A stretch of 64,000 nucleotides of DNA from Caulobacteraceae bacterium (GTDB lineage: Bacteria; Pseudomonadota; Alphaproteobacteria; Caulobacterales; Caulobacteraceae): contig JAIYCQ010000048.1 in assembly GCA_027487945.1 (NCBI GenBank), forward strand, positions 1 through 64,000, given 5' to 3'. Of the stretch, positions 9,213 through 18,398 are shown in pieces (positions within the stretch are counted from its first letter, which is position 1; each line of letters starts with the position of its first letter). The position numbers and the translations under genes were made by a program. Below the pieces are notes generated by a model. That model had not been told where the DNA came from, did no database searches, and worked only from the letters and a program-made list of their open reading frames with translations.

Positions 9213-9653
9213 ATGATCGAATCGACCGATGAGACCCTGCGGGACCGTCAGGTCGCCGCCCTGTGCTATCGCACCGCCCCACGCCTGGAGATCCTGCTGG
9301 TCACCTCGCGCGAGACGCGCCGCTGGGTCACGCCCAAGGGCTGGCCGATGGCCGGCCGCAGCGACCCCGCCGCGGCGGCGGTCGAAGCCTTCGAGGAGGC
9401 CGGCGTGGACGGCGTAATCGCGGAACGGTCGCTGGGCGCGTTCAGCTATGAGAAGGTCCTCAAGACCACCGAAATCCGCCCCGTCAAAGCGGCCCTCTAT
9501 CCGCTACAGGTCGTCGTGCTGCGCGACGACTGGCCCGAGAAGGGCCAGCGGGAGCGCCAGTGGTTCACGCCGGCGGAAGCGGCCGAGGCGTTGCAGGAGC
9601 CGGATCTGGCGGCGCTGATCCTCAGCCTGCCGGAGCGCCTGGGCATCGGCTGA
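9213..9653 (+). CDS. NUDIX hydrolase
   Basis: A 146-residue NUDIX-fold protein. The block WVTPKGWP followed by AAAAVEAFEEAGVDG is the NUDIX box region, closest to the diphosphoinositol-polyphosphate-phosphohydrolase-like bacterial branch. The usual Arg before the first catalytic Glu is Val here, while the EEAG core is kept. The start is the ATG of MIESTDETLRDRQ; an in-frame start further upstream at 9177 adds only low-complexity residues. It converges on the Arc-like gene with 4 bases between the stops. The substrate is unknown. Confidence 0.88.
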   Translation: MIESTDETLRDRQVAALCYRTAPRLEILLVTSRETRRWVTPKGWPMAGRSDPAAAAVEAFEEAGVDGVIAERSLGAFSYEKVLKTTEIRPVKAALYPLQVVVLRDDWPEKGQRERQWFTPAEAAEALQEPDLAALILSLPERLGIG

Positions 9654-9657
9654 ACAC

Positions 9658-9831
9658 CTACTCCTCGCCCTTGCGGTCCTTCCCGTGCCCGCGCCGGGCC
9701 AGGGCCTCGCGCAGAAGCACCTCGAGCTGCGCATTCACGCTACGCAGCTCGGCGGCCGCGAGGCGCTCGACCGCTTCGAGCACCTCGGGCCTGACCCGCA
9801 TCAGAAACGCGCGCTTGCCGGGACTGGCCAC
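9658..9831 (-). CDS. small Arc/CopG-like protein coupled to SPFH gene
   Basis: A 57-residue protein read from GTG, too short for many gene finders. The sequence starts MASPGKRAFLMRVRPEV, continues LEAVERLAAAELRSVNAQLEVLLREAL and ends in a charged tail. This is the ribbon-helix-helix pattern of Arc-like DNA-binding proteins (one strand, two helices, with SVNAQ between the helices). It follows the SPFH gene by 3 bases and is surely in the same operon. A role as autoregulator of that operon is inferred. Confidence 0.8.
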   Translation of the reverse strand: MASPGKRAFLMRVRPEVLEAVERLAAAELRSVNAQLEVLLREALARRGHGKDRKGEE

Positions 9832-9834
9832 GAC

Positions 9835-10728
9835 CTAGCCGTAGAGCGTGCCGGTATTGAGCACGGGCTGGGCGTCGCGGTCTCCGCAGAGCACCACCAG
9901 CAGGTTGGAGACCATGGTCGCCTTCCGCTCGTCATCCAGCTCCACCACGCCGCGCTCGCTGAGCTGGATCAGCGCGCTCTCGACCATGCTGACGGCGCCG
10001 ATGACGATGGTCCGGCGGGCCGCAAGCACCGCCTCGGCCTGCTGACGCCGCAGCATGGCCCCGGCGATCTCGGGGGCGTAGGCCAGGTGCATCAGGTGAG
10101 TCTCGTCGATGGCGATTCCGGCCACGGCGACACGGGTCTGCAGGTCTTCCTTCAGGCGCTCGCTGACAATCTCGGCGTCGGCGCGCAGCGTCGGCTCCTC
10201 CTCCTCGGCGTGGTCATAGGCGTAGTGTCGGGTGACCTCGCGCAGGGCGGTCTCGATCTGGATGTTGATGAAGGCGGCGTAGTCGTCGACGTCGAAGAGC
10301 GCCTGGGCCGAGTCCGCGACGCGCCAGACGACGTTGGCGGCGATCTCGATCGGATTACCGCGCTTGTCGTTGACCTTCAGCGTCTCGCTGGTGACGTTTC
10401 GGACGCGCAGGCTGACCTTCTTGCGGCCATACCAGGGCAGCACCCAGCGCAGGCCTGTGGTCCGGTCGGTGCCCTTGTACTCGCCGAACAGCGTAATGGC
10501 GCAGCCCTCGTTCGGCTGCAGCGAGTAGAAGCCGGCAAGCCCCACCGACGCGACGCTGATCACGAAGATGCCGGTCAGGCCGATCGTCTCCATGCCGTCG
10601 ACCTTGACGTAGGTCACCAACCAGATGCCGGCCACGATTATGGCCAGCAGCGCCAGCAGGATCAGCCCGCCGTTGGCGCCGCCGCCGACCCGTTCCTCGG
10701 TCCGGTTGATGCTCAGATGTGCCGCCAT
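9835..10728 (-). CDS. SPFH-domain (slipin/prohibitin-like) membrane protein
   Basis: A 297-residue protein of the stomatin/prohibitin/flotillin superfamily. The start MAAHLSINRTEER is preceded by a clean GGAGG. Two hydrophobic segments (about residues 20-40 and 48-66) precede the SPFH domain, which includes GCAITLFGEYKGTDRTTGLRW and the helical repeat region with DETHLMHLAYAPEIAGAML. Such proteins scaffold membrane microdomains or associated proteases; the partner here is unknown. The operon has a palindrome just upstream and an Arc-like gene just downstream. Confidence 0.88.
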   Translation of the reverse strand: MAAHLSINRTEERVGGGANGGLILLALLAIIVAGIWLVTYVKVDGMETIGLTGIFVISVASVGLAGFYSLQPNEGCAITLFGEYKGTDRTTGLRWVLPWYGRKKVSLRVRNVTSETLKVNDKRGNPIEIAANVVWRVADSAQALFDVDDYAAFINIQIETALREVTRHYAYDHAEEEEPTLRADAEIVSERLKEDLQTRVAVAGIAIDETHLMHLAYAPEIAGAMLRRQQAEAVLAARRTIVIGAVSMVESALIQLSERGVVELDDERKATMVSNLLVVLCGDRDAQPVLNTGTLYG

Positions 10729-10750
10729 GTCGCCCTCCAGAAGTGGTAGC

Positions 10751-10766
10751 AAAGTGATATCACTTT
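10751..10766. promoter_or_regulatory. perfect 16-bp palindrome upstream of the SPFH operon
   Basis: AAAGTGATATCACTTT is fully self-complementary and lies 23 bases upstream of the SPFH start codon, between it and the divergent glycosyltransferase. AT-rich and symmetric in a GC-rich genome, it is a strong operator candidate, most simply for the Arc-like protein of the same operon. The neighbouring AAGTGGTAGC may be a partial extra half-site. Confidence 0.6.
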
Positions 10767-10835
10767 TGCCCGATGCGTCAATCGCCCTTGCGGGCCCCCG
10801 CTCCCGGCGGCTACGCCGGACCCAAGGGGGATCCC

Positions 10836-12095
10836 ATGGCCACAATCCTGTTCACCACCTGGGAAGGCGGCGGCCACGTGCAGCCGATGCTGCTGGTCGC
10901 AGCGGGCCTGCGCGCGCGCGGCCATCAGGTGCTGGTGCTGAGCGACGCTTGCAACGCCGGCGATGCAGCGGCCCTGGACCTGCCCTTCCGGCCCTGGCGG
11001 CACGCGCCGTCCCGGCCGGACAAGACCGCCGCCAGCGACCTGCTGCGCGACTGGGAGGCCGACAACCCCATGGAATCGGTCTCGCGCCTATGCGACCGGA
11101 TCATCGCTGGCCCCGCCGCCCTCTACGCCCGCGATGTGCTGGAGGCGCTCGACGCCGCCCCGTTCGACCTGGTGGTCAGCCAGGAGCTGCTGTTCGGGCC
11201 GATGATGGCGGCGGAGAAGGCCGGCGTGCCGCTGGCCCTGTTCTGCGCCAATGTCTGGCCCTTCCCCACCCTGCCCGGCCTGCCGCCGTTCGGGGCCGGG
11301 ATGGGACCGGCCGAGAACGACCAGGACGCCATGCTGCACCAGATGGTCGGCCAGACCACGCGGACCATCTTCCAGATGGGCCTGCCGGCGCTGAATGCGG
11401 CGAGGCAAGACCTGGGCCTGCCGGCGCTGGCGGACCTGTTCGATCAGCTGGCCGTGGCGCGACGGATCCTGCTGGGCACAAGCCGGGCCTTCGATTTCGC
11501 GCCGGAGCCGCTGATTGAGCCGTTCGCCTATGCGGGCCCCTATGTCGGCGACCCGGTCGGGGTCCAGGCCTGGACGTCGCCCTGGCCGGCCAACGACGAA
11601 AGGCCGCTGGTCGTCGTCACGTCCTCCAGCCTCTACGAGGCGCAGGAAGACCTCCTGAAGCGCACCATCACCGCCCTGGCCGCCCTGCCGGTCCGCGCCG
11701 TGGTCACCCTCGGCCCCGCGCTGGCCAGAACCGACTTCCGGGGCGCGGACAATGTGCTGGTGGTGGCCAGCGCCTCGCACGAGGCCCTGATGGCCAGGGC
11801 GGCGCTGTTCGTGACCCACGGTGGCCACGGCTCGGTGATCCGGCCCCTTATGGCCGGATTGCCCGTTCTGCTGCTGCCCGGCCTGCGCGACCAGCGTGAC
11901 AACGCCAGACGGGTTGTCCACCGCGGCGCCGGCCTGATGCTTGAGCGGGACGCCGCCCCGTCGGCCATCGCCGAAGCCGTGCGCACGCTGCTGGAGGACC
12001 CGGGCTACGCAGCGGCCGCCCGGGCGCTGGGCGAGGCCATCGCTACGGACGCCGCCGCCCGCAGCGCGGAAGACCTGATCGAGGCCCTGGTCTAG
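10836..12095 (+). CDS. UDP-glycosyltransferase-like protein (GT1)
   Basis: A 419-residue GT-B-fold glycosyltransferase of the macrolide/UGT type. The N-terminal acceptor domain begins MATILFTTWEGGGHVQP, the usual first strand with its histidine-bearing loop. The C-terminal donor domain contains VTHGGHGSVIRPLMAGLPVL near residue 325, matching the UGT nucleotide-sugar signature. It is divergent from the SPFH operon and converges on the CFA-synthase gene, the two stop codons sharing one CTAG. The acceptor (sterol, hopanoid, carotenoid or other lipid) cannot be predicted. Confidence 0.87.
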   Translation: MATILFTTWEGGGHVQPMLLVAAGLRARGHQVLVLSDACNAGDAAALDLPFRPWRHAPSRPDKTAASDLLRDWEADNPMESVSRLCDRIIAGPAALYARDVLEALDAAPFDLVVSQELLFGPMMAAEKAGVPLALFCANVWPFPTLPGLPPFGAGMGPAENDQDAMLHQMVGQTTRTIFQMGLPALNAARQDLGLPALADLFDQLAVARRILLGTSRAFDFAPEPLIEPFAYAGPYVGDPVGVQAWTSPWPANDERPLVVVTSSSLYEAQEDLLKRTITALAALPVRAVVTLGPALARTDFRGADNVLVVASASHEALMARAALFVTHGGHGSVIRPLMAGLPVLLLPGLRDQRDNARRVVHRGAGLMLERDAAPSAIAEAVRTLLEDPGYAAAARALGEAIATDAAARSAEDLIEALV

Positions 12096-13114
12096 GCGGG
12101 CTTCAGTCGATAATGGCTGACGCCCCATTCCTCCCCGCCGCGATGGCCAAAAAGGCCGGCGGTGGCGAGGAAGAACAGCCGCCAGCGACGGCGCCAGAGC
12201 TCGGCGTCGGCGCCATAGACCTCCCGCATGATCCGGCGGACGGCGACGTCCTCGCGGTCCATGTTGGCCAGCCAGTCGAGCGCTGTGCGCTCGTAGTCCC
12301 GGCCGCTCCAGCGCCAGTCGGCTTCCAGTGTGAAGATGTCGCCAAAGTCGCGGATCAGGTCGTGGCTCGGCATGAAGCCGCCGGTGAAGAAGTAGCGCCC
12401 GATCCAGTCGGACGGGTTCTCGCTGGCGAACCGGTAAGGCGCGGTGCGTGACGAGAAGACGTGAAGGAACAGCCGGCCCTCGGGCTGCAGCCAGCTCCGC
12501 ACGCGACCCAGCAGCTGGGCCCAGTTGGCCATGTGCTCGAACATCTCGACCGAGACCACCCGGTCGAACCGGCCCTCCGGCTCGAAGACATTGGCGTCGG
12601 CGGTCACCACGGTGAGGTTCGACAGCCCCCGGGCCTCAGCCCGGGCCTGGATGTGCCCGCGCTGACCATGCGAGTTGGACACCGAGACGATGGTCGCATT
12701 CGGATAGCGTTCCGCCATCCACAGGCTGAGAGAGCCCCAGCCGCAGCCGAGCTCGAGAATCCGCTGCCCGTCCTTGAGGTCGGCATGCTCGCAGGTTTCG
12801 GCCAGCGCCGCTTCCTCGGCCTCCGCCAGCGAGTCGCCTGCCCCGTAGAGGCAGCTCGAGTATTTCAGGCGGGGGCCGAGGACGCGTTCGAAGAACTCCG
12901 GCGGCAGCTCGTAATGCTGGTCATTGGCGGCCTCGACGTGCTCGGCGATCGGGCGGGTGCGCATGTCGGTGGCGAAGCGCGTCGCAGCGTCGGCCGGCAA
13001 GGCCAGCAGCTCACGCCGCTGCCCCTCGACAAGGCGGGAGATCACAGCGCGGCGCAGCCCGTCCGGCGCGGGCAGCCCCTCGGCGACCTGAATGGCGGCG
13101 GCGAGCAGGCTCAT
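12092..13114 (-). CDS. cyclopropane-fatty-acyl-phospholipid synthase-family methyltransferase
   Basis: A 340-residue SAM-dependent methyltransferase of the CFA synthase family, acting on unsaturated acyl chains in membrane lipids. The entry block HYELPPEFFERVLGPRLKYSSC and the SAM-binding motif LELGCGWG (about residues 120-127) are clear, as is VEMFEHM. It begins inside an ATGA overlap with the DUF1295 gene, so the two are coupled. The enzyme may make cyclopropane or methyl-branched products; sequence alone does not choose. Confidence 0.9.
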   Translation of the reverse strand: MSLLAAAIQVAEGLPAPDGLRRAVISRLVEGQRRELLALPADAATRFATDMRTRPIAEHVEAANDQHYELPPEFFERVLGPRLKYSSCLYGAGDSLAEAEEAALAETCEHADLKDGQRILELGCGWGSLSLWMAERYPNATIVSVSNSHGQRGHIQARAEARGLSNLTVVTADANVFEPEGRFDRVVSVEMFEHMANWAQLLGRVRSWLQPEGRLFLHVFSSRTAPYRFASENPSDWIGRYFFTGGFMPSHDLIRDFGDIFTLEADWRWSGRDYERTALDWLANMDREDVAVRRIMREVYGADAELWRRRWRLFFLATAGLFGHRGGEEWGVSHYRLKPA

Positions 13115-13908
13115 GCGACGTCCTTTCGGGGCGGCAGGGGGACAAAGACCGAAACACGACGCTGATAGGCCCGGTAGGCGTCGCCGCGGGAGCGAACCAT
13201 CGCCGCCTCCAAGGGCGGAACGCCTGAACCCTTGATCAGCAACAGGGCCATGAAGGCGGGCCCAGCCAGCGCAACCCAGCCCCAGGGCCAGGCCAGGCCG
13301 ATGGCGATGACCGGCCAGGCCATCCAGACCAGCCACTCGAAGAAGTAGTTGGGATGCCGCGACCAGCCCCAGAGTCCGAGGTCGCAGACCTTGCCGTGAT
13401 TGGCCGGTTCGGCCTTGAAGCGCGCCAGCTGGGCGTCGGCCAGCCCCTCCCCGCCAATCGCCAGCAGCATGAGCGCCACGCCGGCGGCGTCCTGCCAGCC
13501 CAGCGGGCCCGGCCGGTGTGCGGCGACCATGACGGCAACGGCCAGCAGAGCGCCAGACAGCGCCTGCACCTGCAGGAAGCTGAACATGCGTCGGTCGAGA
13601 TCCTTGCCCCACTCCTGCCGGAAGCGGGCGTAGCGCGGGTCCTCGGCCGGTGAGGCGGCGACCCGCCGCAGGAGGTGGGTGCCCAGCCGTAGCGACCAGG
13701 CTGCAACAAGGCCCGCCGCGAGCCACTGACGCGCGCCCGGCGCCGCGCCGGCGACCGGCCAGAGCGCGAGGGCCAGCCCGGCCGCGCCGGTGGCGTAGCT
13801 CCACCAGACATCGGTCCAGCCGCCATTGCGCCGGGCCCTCTGGAAGGCCCAGGCGGCAGCCATGACGAGGCAGAGACCAGCGGTGACGGCGAGGACGGGA
13901 AGCAGCAT
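13111..13908 (-). CDS. DUF1295 (steroid 5-alpha-reductase-like) membrane protein
   Basis: A 265-residue polytopic membrane protein of the DUF1295 family, related to steroid 5-alpha reductases. The family block GLWGWSRHPNYFFEWLVWMAW is present near residue 180, with about seven hydrophobic segments. It is immediately upstream of, and coupled to, the CFA-synthase-family gene; such pairs usually modify fatty acyl chains by reduction and methylation. The other members seen in some of these clusters (DUF1365, FAD amine oxidase) are absent here. Confidence 0.9.
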   Translation of the reverse strand: MLLPVLAVTAGLCLVMAAAWAFQRARRNGGWTDVWWSYATGAAGLALALWPVAGAAPGARQWLAAGLVAAWSLRLGTHLLRRVAASPAEDPRYARFRQEWGKDLDRRMFSFLQVQALSGALLAVAVMVAAHRPGPLGWQDAAGVALMLLAIGGEGLADAQLARFKAEPANHGKVCDLGLWGWSRHPNYFFEWLVWMAWPVIAIGLAWPWGWVALAGPAFMALLLIKGSGVPPLEAAMVRSRGDAYRAYQRRVSVFVPLPPRKDVA

Positions 13909-13979
13909 TCCCCGACTACGCGCGGCGCGGGCGATTGGATCGGTGGGGTGGAGTCACGGCGCGCAGCACACCGAGGCGC

Positions 13980-13995
13980 GGCAGCTTTAGCTGCC
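13980..13995. terminator. hairpin downstream of tRNA-Val
   Basis: GGCAGC-TTTA-GCTGCC is a perfect 6-bp stem with a 4-base loop, 43 bases past the 3' end of the minus-strand tRNA-Val. No U-run follows, so it may be a processing or weak termination site. Confidence 0.3.
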
Positions 13996-14038
13996 CGGTC
14001 GGCCTGTCAGGGTGAAGCGCACGGCGGTGCGCGAAGGC

Positions 14039-14115
14039 TGGTGGGCGGCGACGGGTTCGAACCGCCGACCCTCTCGGTGTAAACGAGATGCTCTGACCAG
14101 CTGAGCTAGCCGCCC
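14039..14115 (-). tRNA. tRNA-Val (TAC)
   Basis: A 77-base cloverleaf on the minus strand: acceptor GGGCGGC/GCCGCCC, D-arm GCTCAGCTGGTCAGAGC, anticodon stem TCTCG/CGAGA with loop TTTACAC (anticodon TAC), T-arm CGGTTCGAACCCG and an encoded CCA. Confidence 0.97.
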
Positions 14116-14159
14116 TTGTGGAGGCCTCATAGCGGTGAAGCGGCTCCTGGAAAAGCGAA

Positions 14160-14189
14160 GAGGCGGTCGCCCCCAGGGACGACCGCCTC
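14160..14189 (-). terminator. Rho-independent-like terminator after HU
   Basis: A perfect 10-bp stem, GAGGCGGTCG and CGACCGCCTC, with a 10-base loop lies 30 bases after the HU stop on the minus strand. It is followed by TTCGCTTTTCC, a moderate U-rich tail. Confidence 0.65.
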
Positions 14190-14218
14190 CTCAAGTCTCG
14201 AAAGACTGCCTGTACGGC

Positions 14219-14494
14219 TTAGCCGTTCAGCGTCGTCTTCAGGCCTTCACCCACCTGGAAGCGGGCGGTCTTCGAAGCCGGACGGCTCACGGTCTCGCCA
14301 GTGCGCGGGTTGCGGGCGGTGCCCGCAGCGCGGTTGACCGCCTTGAACGTCCCGAAGCCCACGAGGCGAACGTCATCGCCCTGCTTCAGCGAGGCGGTGA
14401 CCGCGTCGACGAAGCTTTGCAGAGCCGCAGCGGCTTGCGTCTTGTTGAGACCAGCGCCATCGGCGATGGCGGCGACCAGTTCGGCCTTGGTCAT
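14219..14494 (-). CDS. hup: DNA-binding protein HU
   Basis: A 91-residue histone-like nucleoid protein. The sequence starts MTKAELVAAIADGAGLNKTQ and has the dimerisation core VRLVGFGTFKA and the DNA-clasping arm RNPRTGETV. Length and motifs are those of HU-beta. It is transcribed as a single gene downstream of lon with its own terminator. The 103 bases between the HU start and the lon terminator must contain its promoter. Confidence 0.96.
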   Translation of the reverse strand: MTKAELVAAIADGAGLNKTQAAAALQSFVDAVTASLKQGDDVRLVGFGTFKAVNRAAGTARNPRTGETVSRPASKTARFQVGEGLKTTLNG

Positions 14495-14589
14495 AGAATT
14501 CTCCCAGCCAGTGTTGTGCGGCGCGGCGCTCCCGTTCCGGGCGAGCCGTTCGCGTGCAAGGGATTATGGCGGATGGCGCCCCTCCGTCA

Positions 14590-14623
14590 AACGAAAGGCC
14601 GCCCGGAAAACAGCCGGACGGCC
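14590..14623 (-). terminator. terminator of lon
   Basis: On the minus strand GGCCGTCCGG and CCGGGCGGCC form a 10-bp stem with one mismatch around a CTGTTTT loop, followed by TTTCGTTTG. It lies 35 bases beyond the lon stop. Confidence 0.7.
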
Positions 14624-14657
14624 CTTATTATCGTTGATAACTTACGTTGGGTGATCG

Positions 14658-17057
<2,400 letters not shown>

Positions 17058-17126
17058 ACCAATCTCCTTGGCGCGGCCCGGGATCGGCGCCGCGCTCCGG
17101 TCCCCGGAGGACCGGTCTTGTTACGG

Positions 17127-17156
17127 ATATGTGGCCGCTTCGCAGGCGCATTCAAG
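17127..17156 (-). promoter_or_regulatory. sigma-32-type heat-shock promoter of lon
   Basis: On the minus strand CTTGAAT, 15 bases, then CCACATAT matches the heat-shock consensus (CTTGAAA, 11-16 bases, CCCCATNT) closely. The -10 element is 70 bases upstream of the lon start. Lon is a classical heat-shock gene, which supports the call. Confidence 0.6.
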
Positions 17157-17179
17157 CGCAGCGGGAGTCGCGCGGCGAA

Positions 17180-17213
17180 CGGCCCCACACACGGACGCGT
17201 GATGCCGGGGCCG
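17180..17213 (-). terminator. possible terminator after prfB
   Basis: CGGCCCC and GGGGCCG form a 7-bp stem with an inner CACG/CGTG stem, 14 bases past the prfB stop. The U-run is missing, so the call is tentative. Confidence 0.3.
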
Positions 17214-17226
17214 CCACGCGGAGCCG

Positions 17227-18349
17227 CTAGCCCTCGACCGCGTCCCGCGTCGCCCCGACCCGCTGGGCCAGGGCCGCGCCCATGAACTCGTCCAGATCGC
17301 CGTCGAGAACCCCTGCTGTGTCAGAGGTTTCCACCCCTGTCCTCAGGTCCTTGACCATCTGGTAGGGCTGCAGGACGTAGCTGCGGATCTGGTGGCCCCA
17401 GCCGATGTCGGTCTTCTGGTCCTCGAGCGCCTGGGCGGCGGCCTCGCGCTTCTGCAGCTCGACCTCGTAGAGGCGGGCCCGGAGCATTTTCCAGGCTTCC
17501 TCGCGGTTCTGGTGCTGGCTTCGGCCGGCCTGGCAGGCGACAGCGATACCGGTCGGGATGTGAGTCAGACGGACGGCGGAGTCGGTCTTGTTGATGTGCT
17601 GACCGCCGGCCCCGCTGGCGCGGTAGGTGTCGGTGCGCACATCGGCCGGGTTGATCTCGATCTCGATGGTGTCGTCGACGACCGGGTAGACCCAGGCGGA
17701 GGCGAACGAGGTGTGGCGCTTGGCCGCCGCGTCGTAGGGGCTGATCCGCACCAGACGGTGCACCCCGGCCTCGGTCTTCAGCCAGCCGTAGGCGTTGGGG
17801 CCCTTCACCTGCAGCGTGGCCGACTTGATCCCGACCTGCTCGCCGCTGGTCTCCTCGACCAGGTCGACGCTGTAGCCGTGGGCCGTGGCCCAGCGGCTGT
17901 ACATGCGCAGCAGCATGTTCGCCCAGTCGCAGGACTCGGTGCCACCGGCTCCGGAGTTGATTTCGACATAGGCGTCGTTGCCGTCCGCCTCGCCGGACAG
18001 GAGGGCTTCCAGCTCGGCCTTGGCGGCGCGGGCCTTGATTTCCGTAAGCTGCGCGCGCGCGTCCTCAAGCGAGGCCTCATCGCCCTCGGCGTCGGCCATC
18101 TCTGCGAACTCGACCGCGTCGGACAGGTCGGTCTCTATGGCCTTCACCGCATTGATGCGGTCCGCCAGCTGCTGACGCTCGCGCATCAGCGCCTGGGCCT
18201 CGGCAGGCTTGTCCCACAGTGTGGGGTCTTCGGAACGAGCGTCCAGCTCGTGGAGACGTCTTAGTGCGACATCCCAGTCAAAGACGCCTCCTGAGCAGTC
18301 CTGCGGACTGCTCGATGTCAGCCTTGGCGGCCTCGACATCCGGTCTCAT
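17227..18349 (-). CDS. prfB: peptide chain release factor 2, with programmed +1 frameshift
   Basis: RF2 releases peptides at UGA and UAA. The true start is the ATG at 18349: 23 codons ([15 protein letters not shown]...) run to an in-frame TGA at 18280-18278, and the rest continues in the +1 frame as [12 protein letters not shown], giving 373 residues. The shift site AGGAGGCGTCTTTGAC has both classical parts, an internal Shine-Dalgarno AGGAGG and CTT-TGA-C. The catalytic GGQ lies in [14 protein letters not shown], and the codon-reading tripeptide reads SPY ([14 protein letters not shown]) instead of SPF, as in other alphaproteobacteria as far as I recall. An annotation starting at 18339 in the downstream frame would be an artefact. 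It is the last gene of amiC-PBP1A-prfB. Confidence 0.96.
18275..18295 (-). promoter_or_regulatory. RF2 autoregulatory frameshift site
   Basis: AGGAGG, three bases, CTT, TGA, C on the minus strand. Slow reading of UGA when RF2 is scarce lets the ribosome slip from CUU to UUU, aided by the internal Shine-Dalgarno, so RF2 level controls its own synthesis. The arrangement is the established prfB mechanism. Confidence 0.95.
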
Positions 18350-18398
18350 GAAATCACCCTGTGTGGTTCGAAGCGCGGGGAATAGGCCGCCCGCGCCG

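Noticed and set aside
13909..14038. Small coding gene between DUF1295 and tRNA-Val
   Set aside because: Frames through here read across the tRNA in antisense and lack a ribosome site. Only a short hairpin is supported.
17227..18339. RF2 start at 18339 in the downstream frame
   Set aside because: The translation before DWDVALRR in this frame is unlike RF2. The leader frame plus frameshift signal explains the 5' end better.
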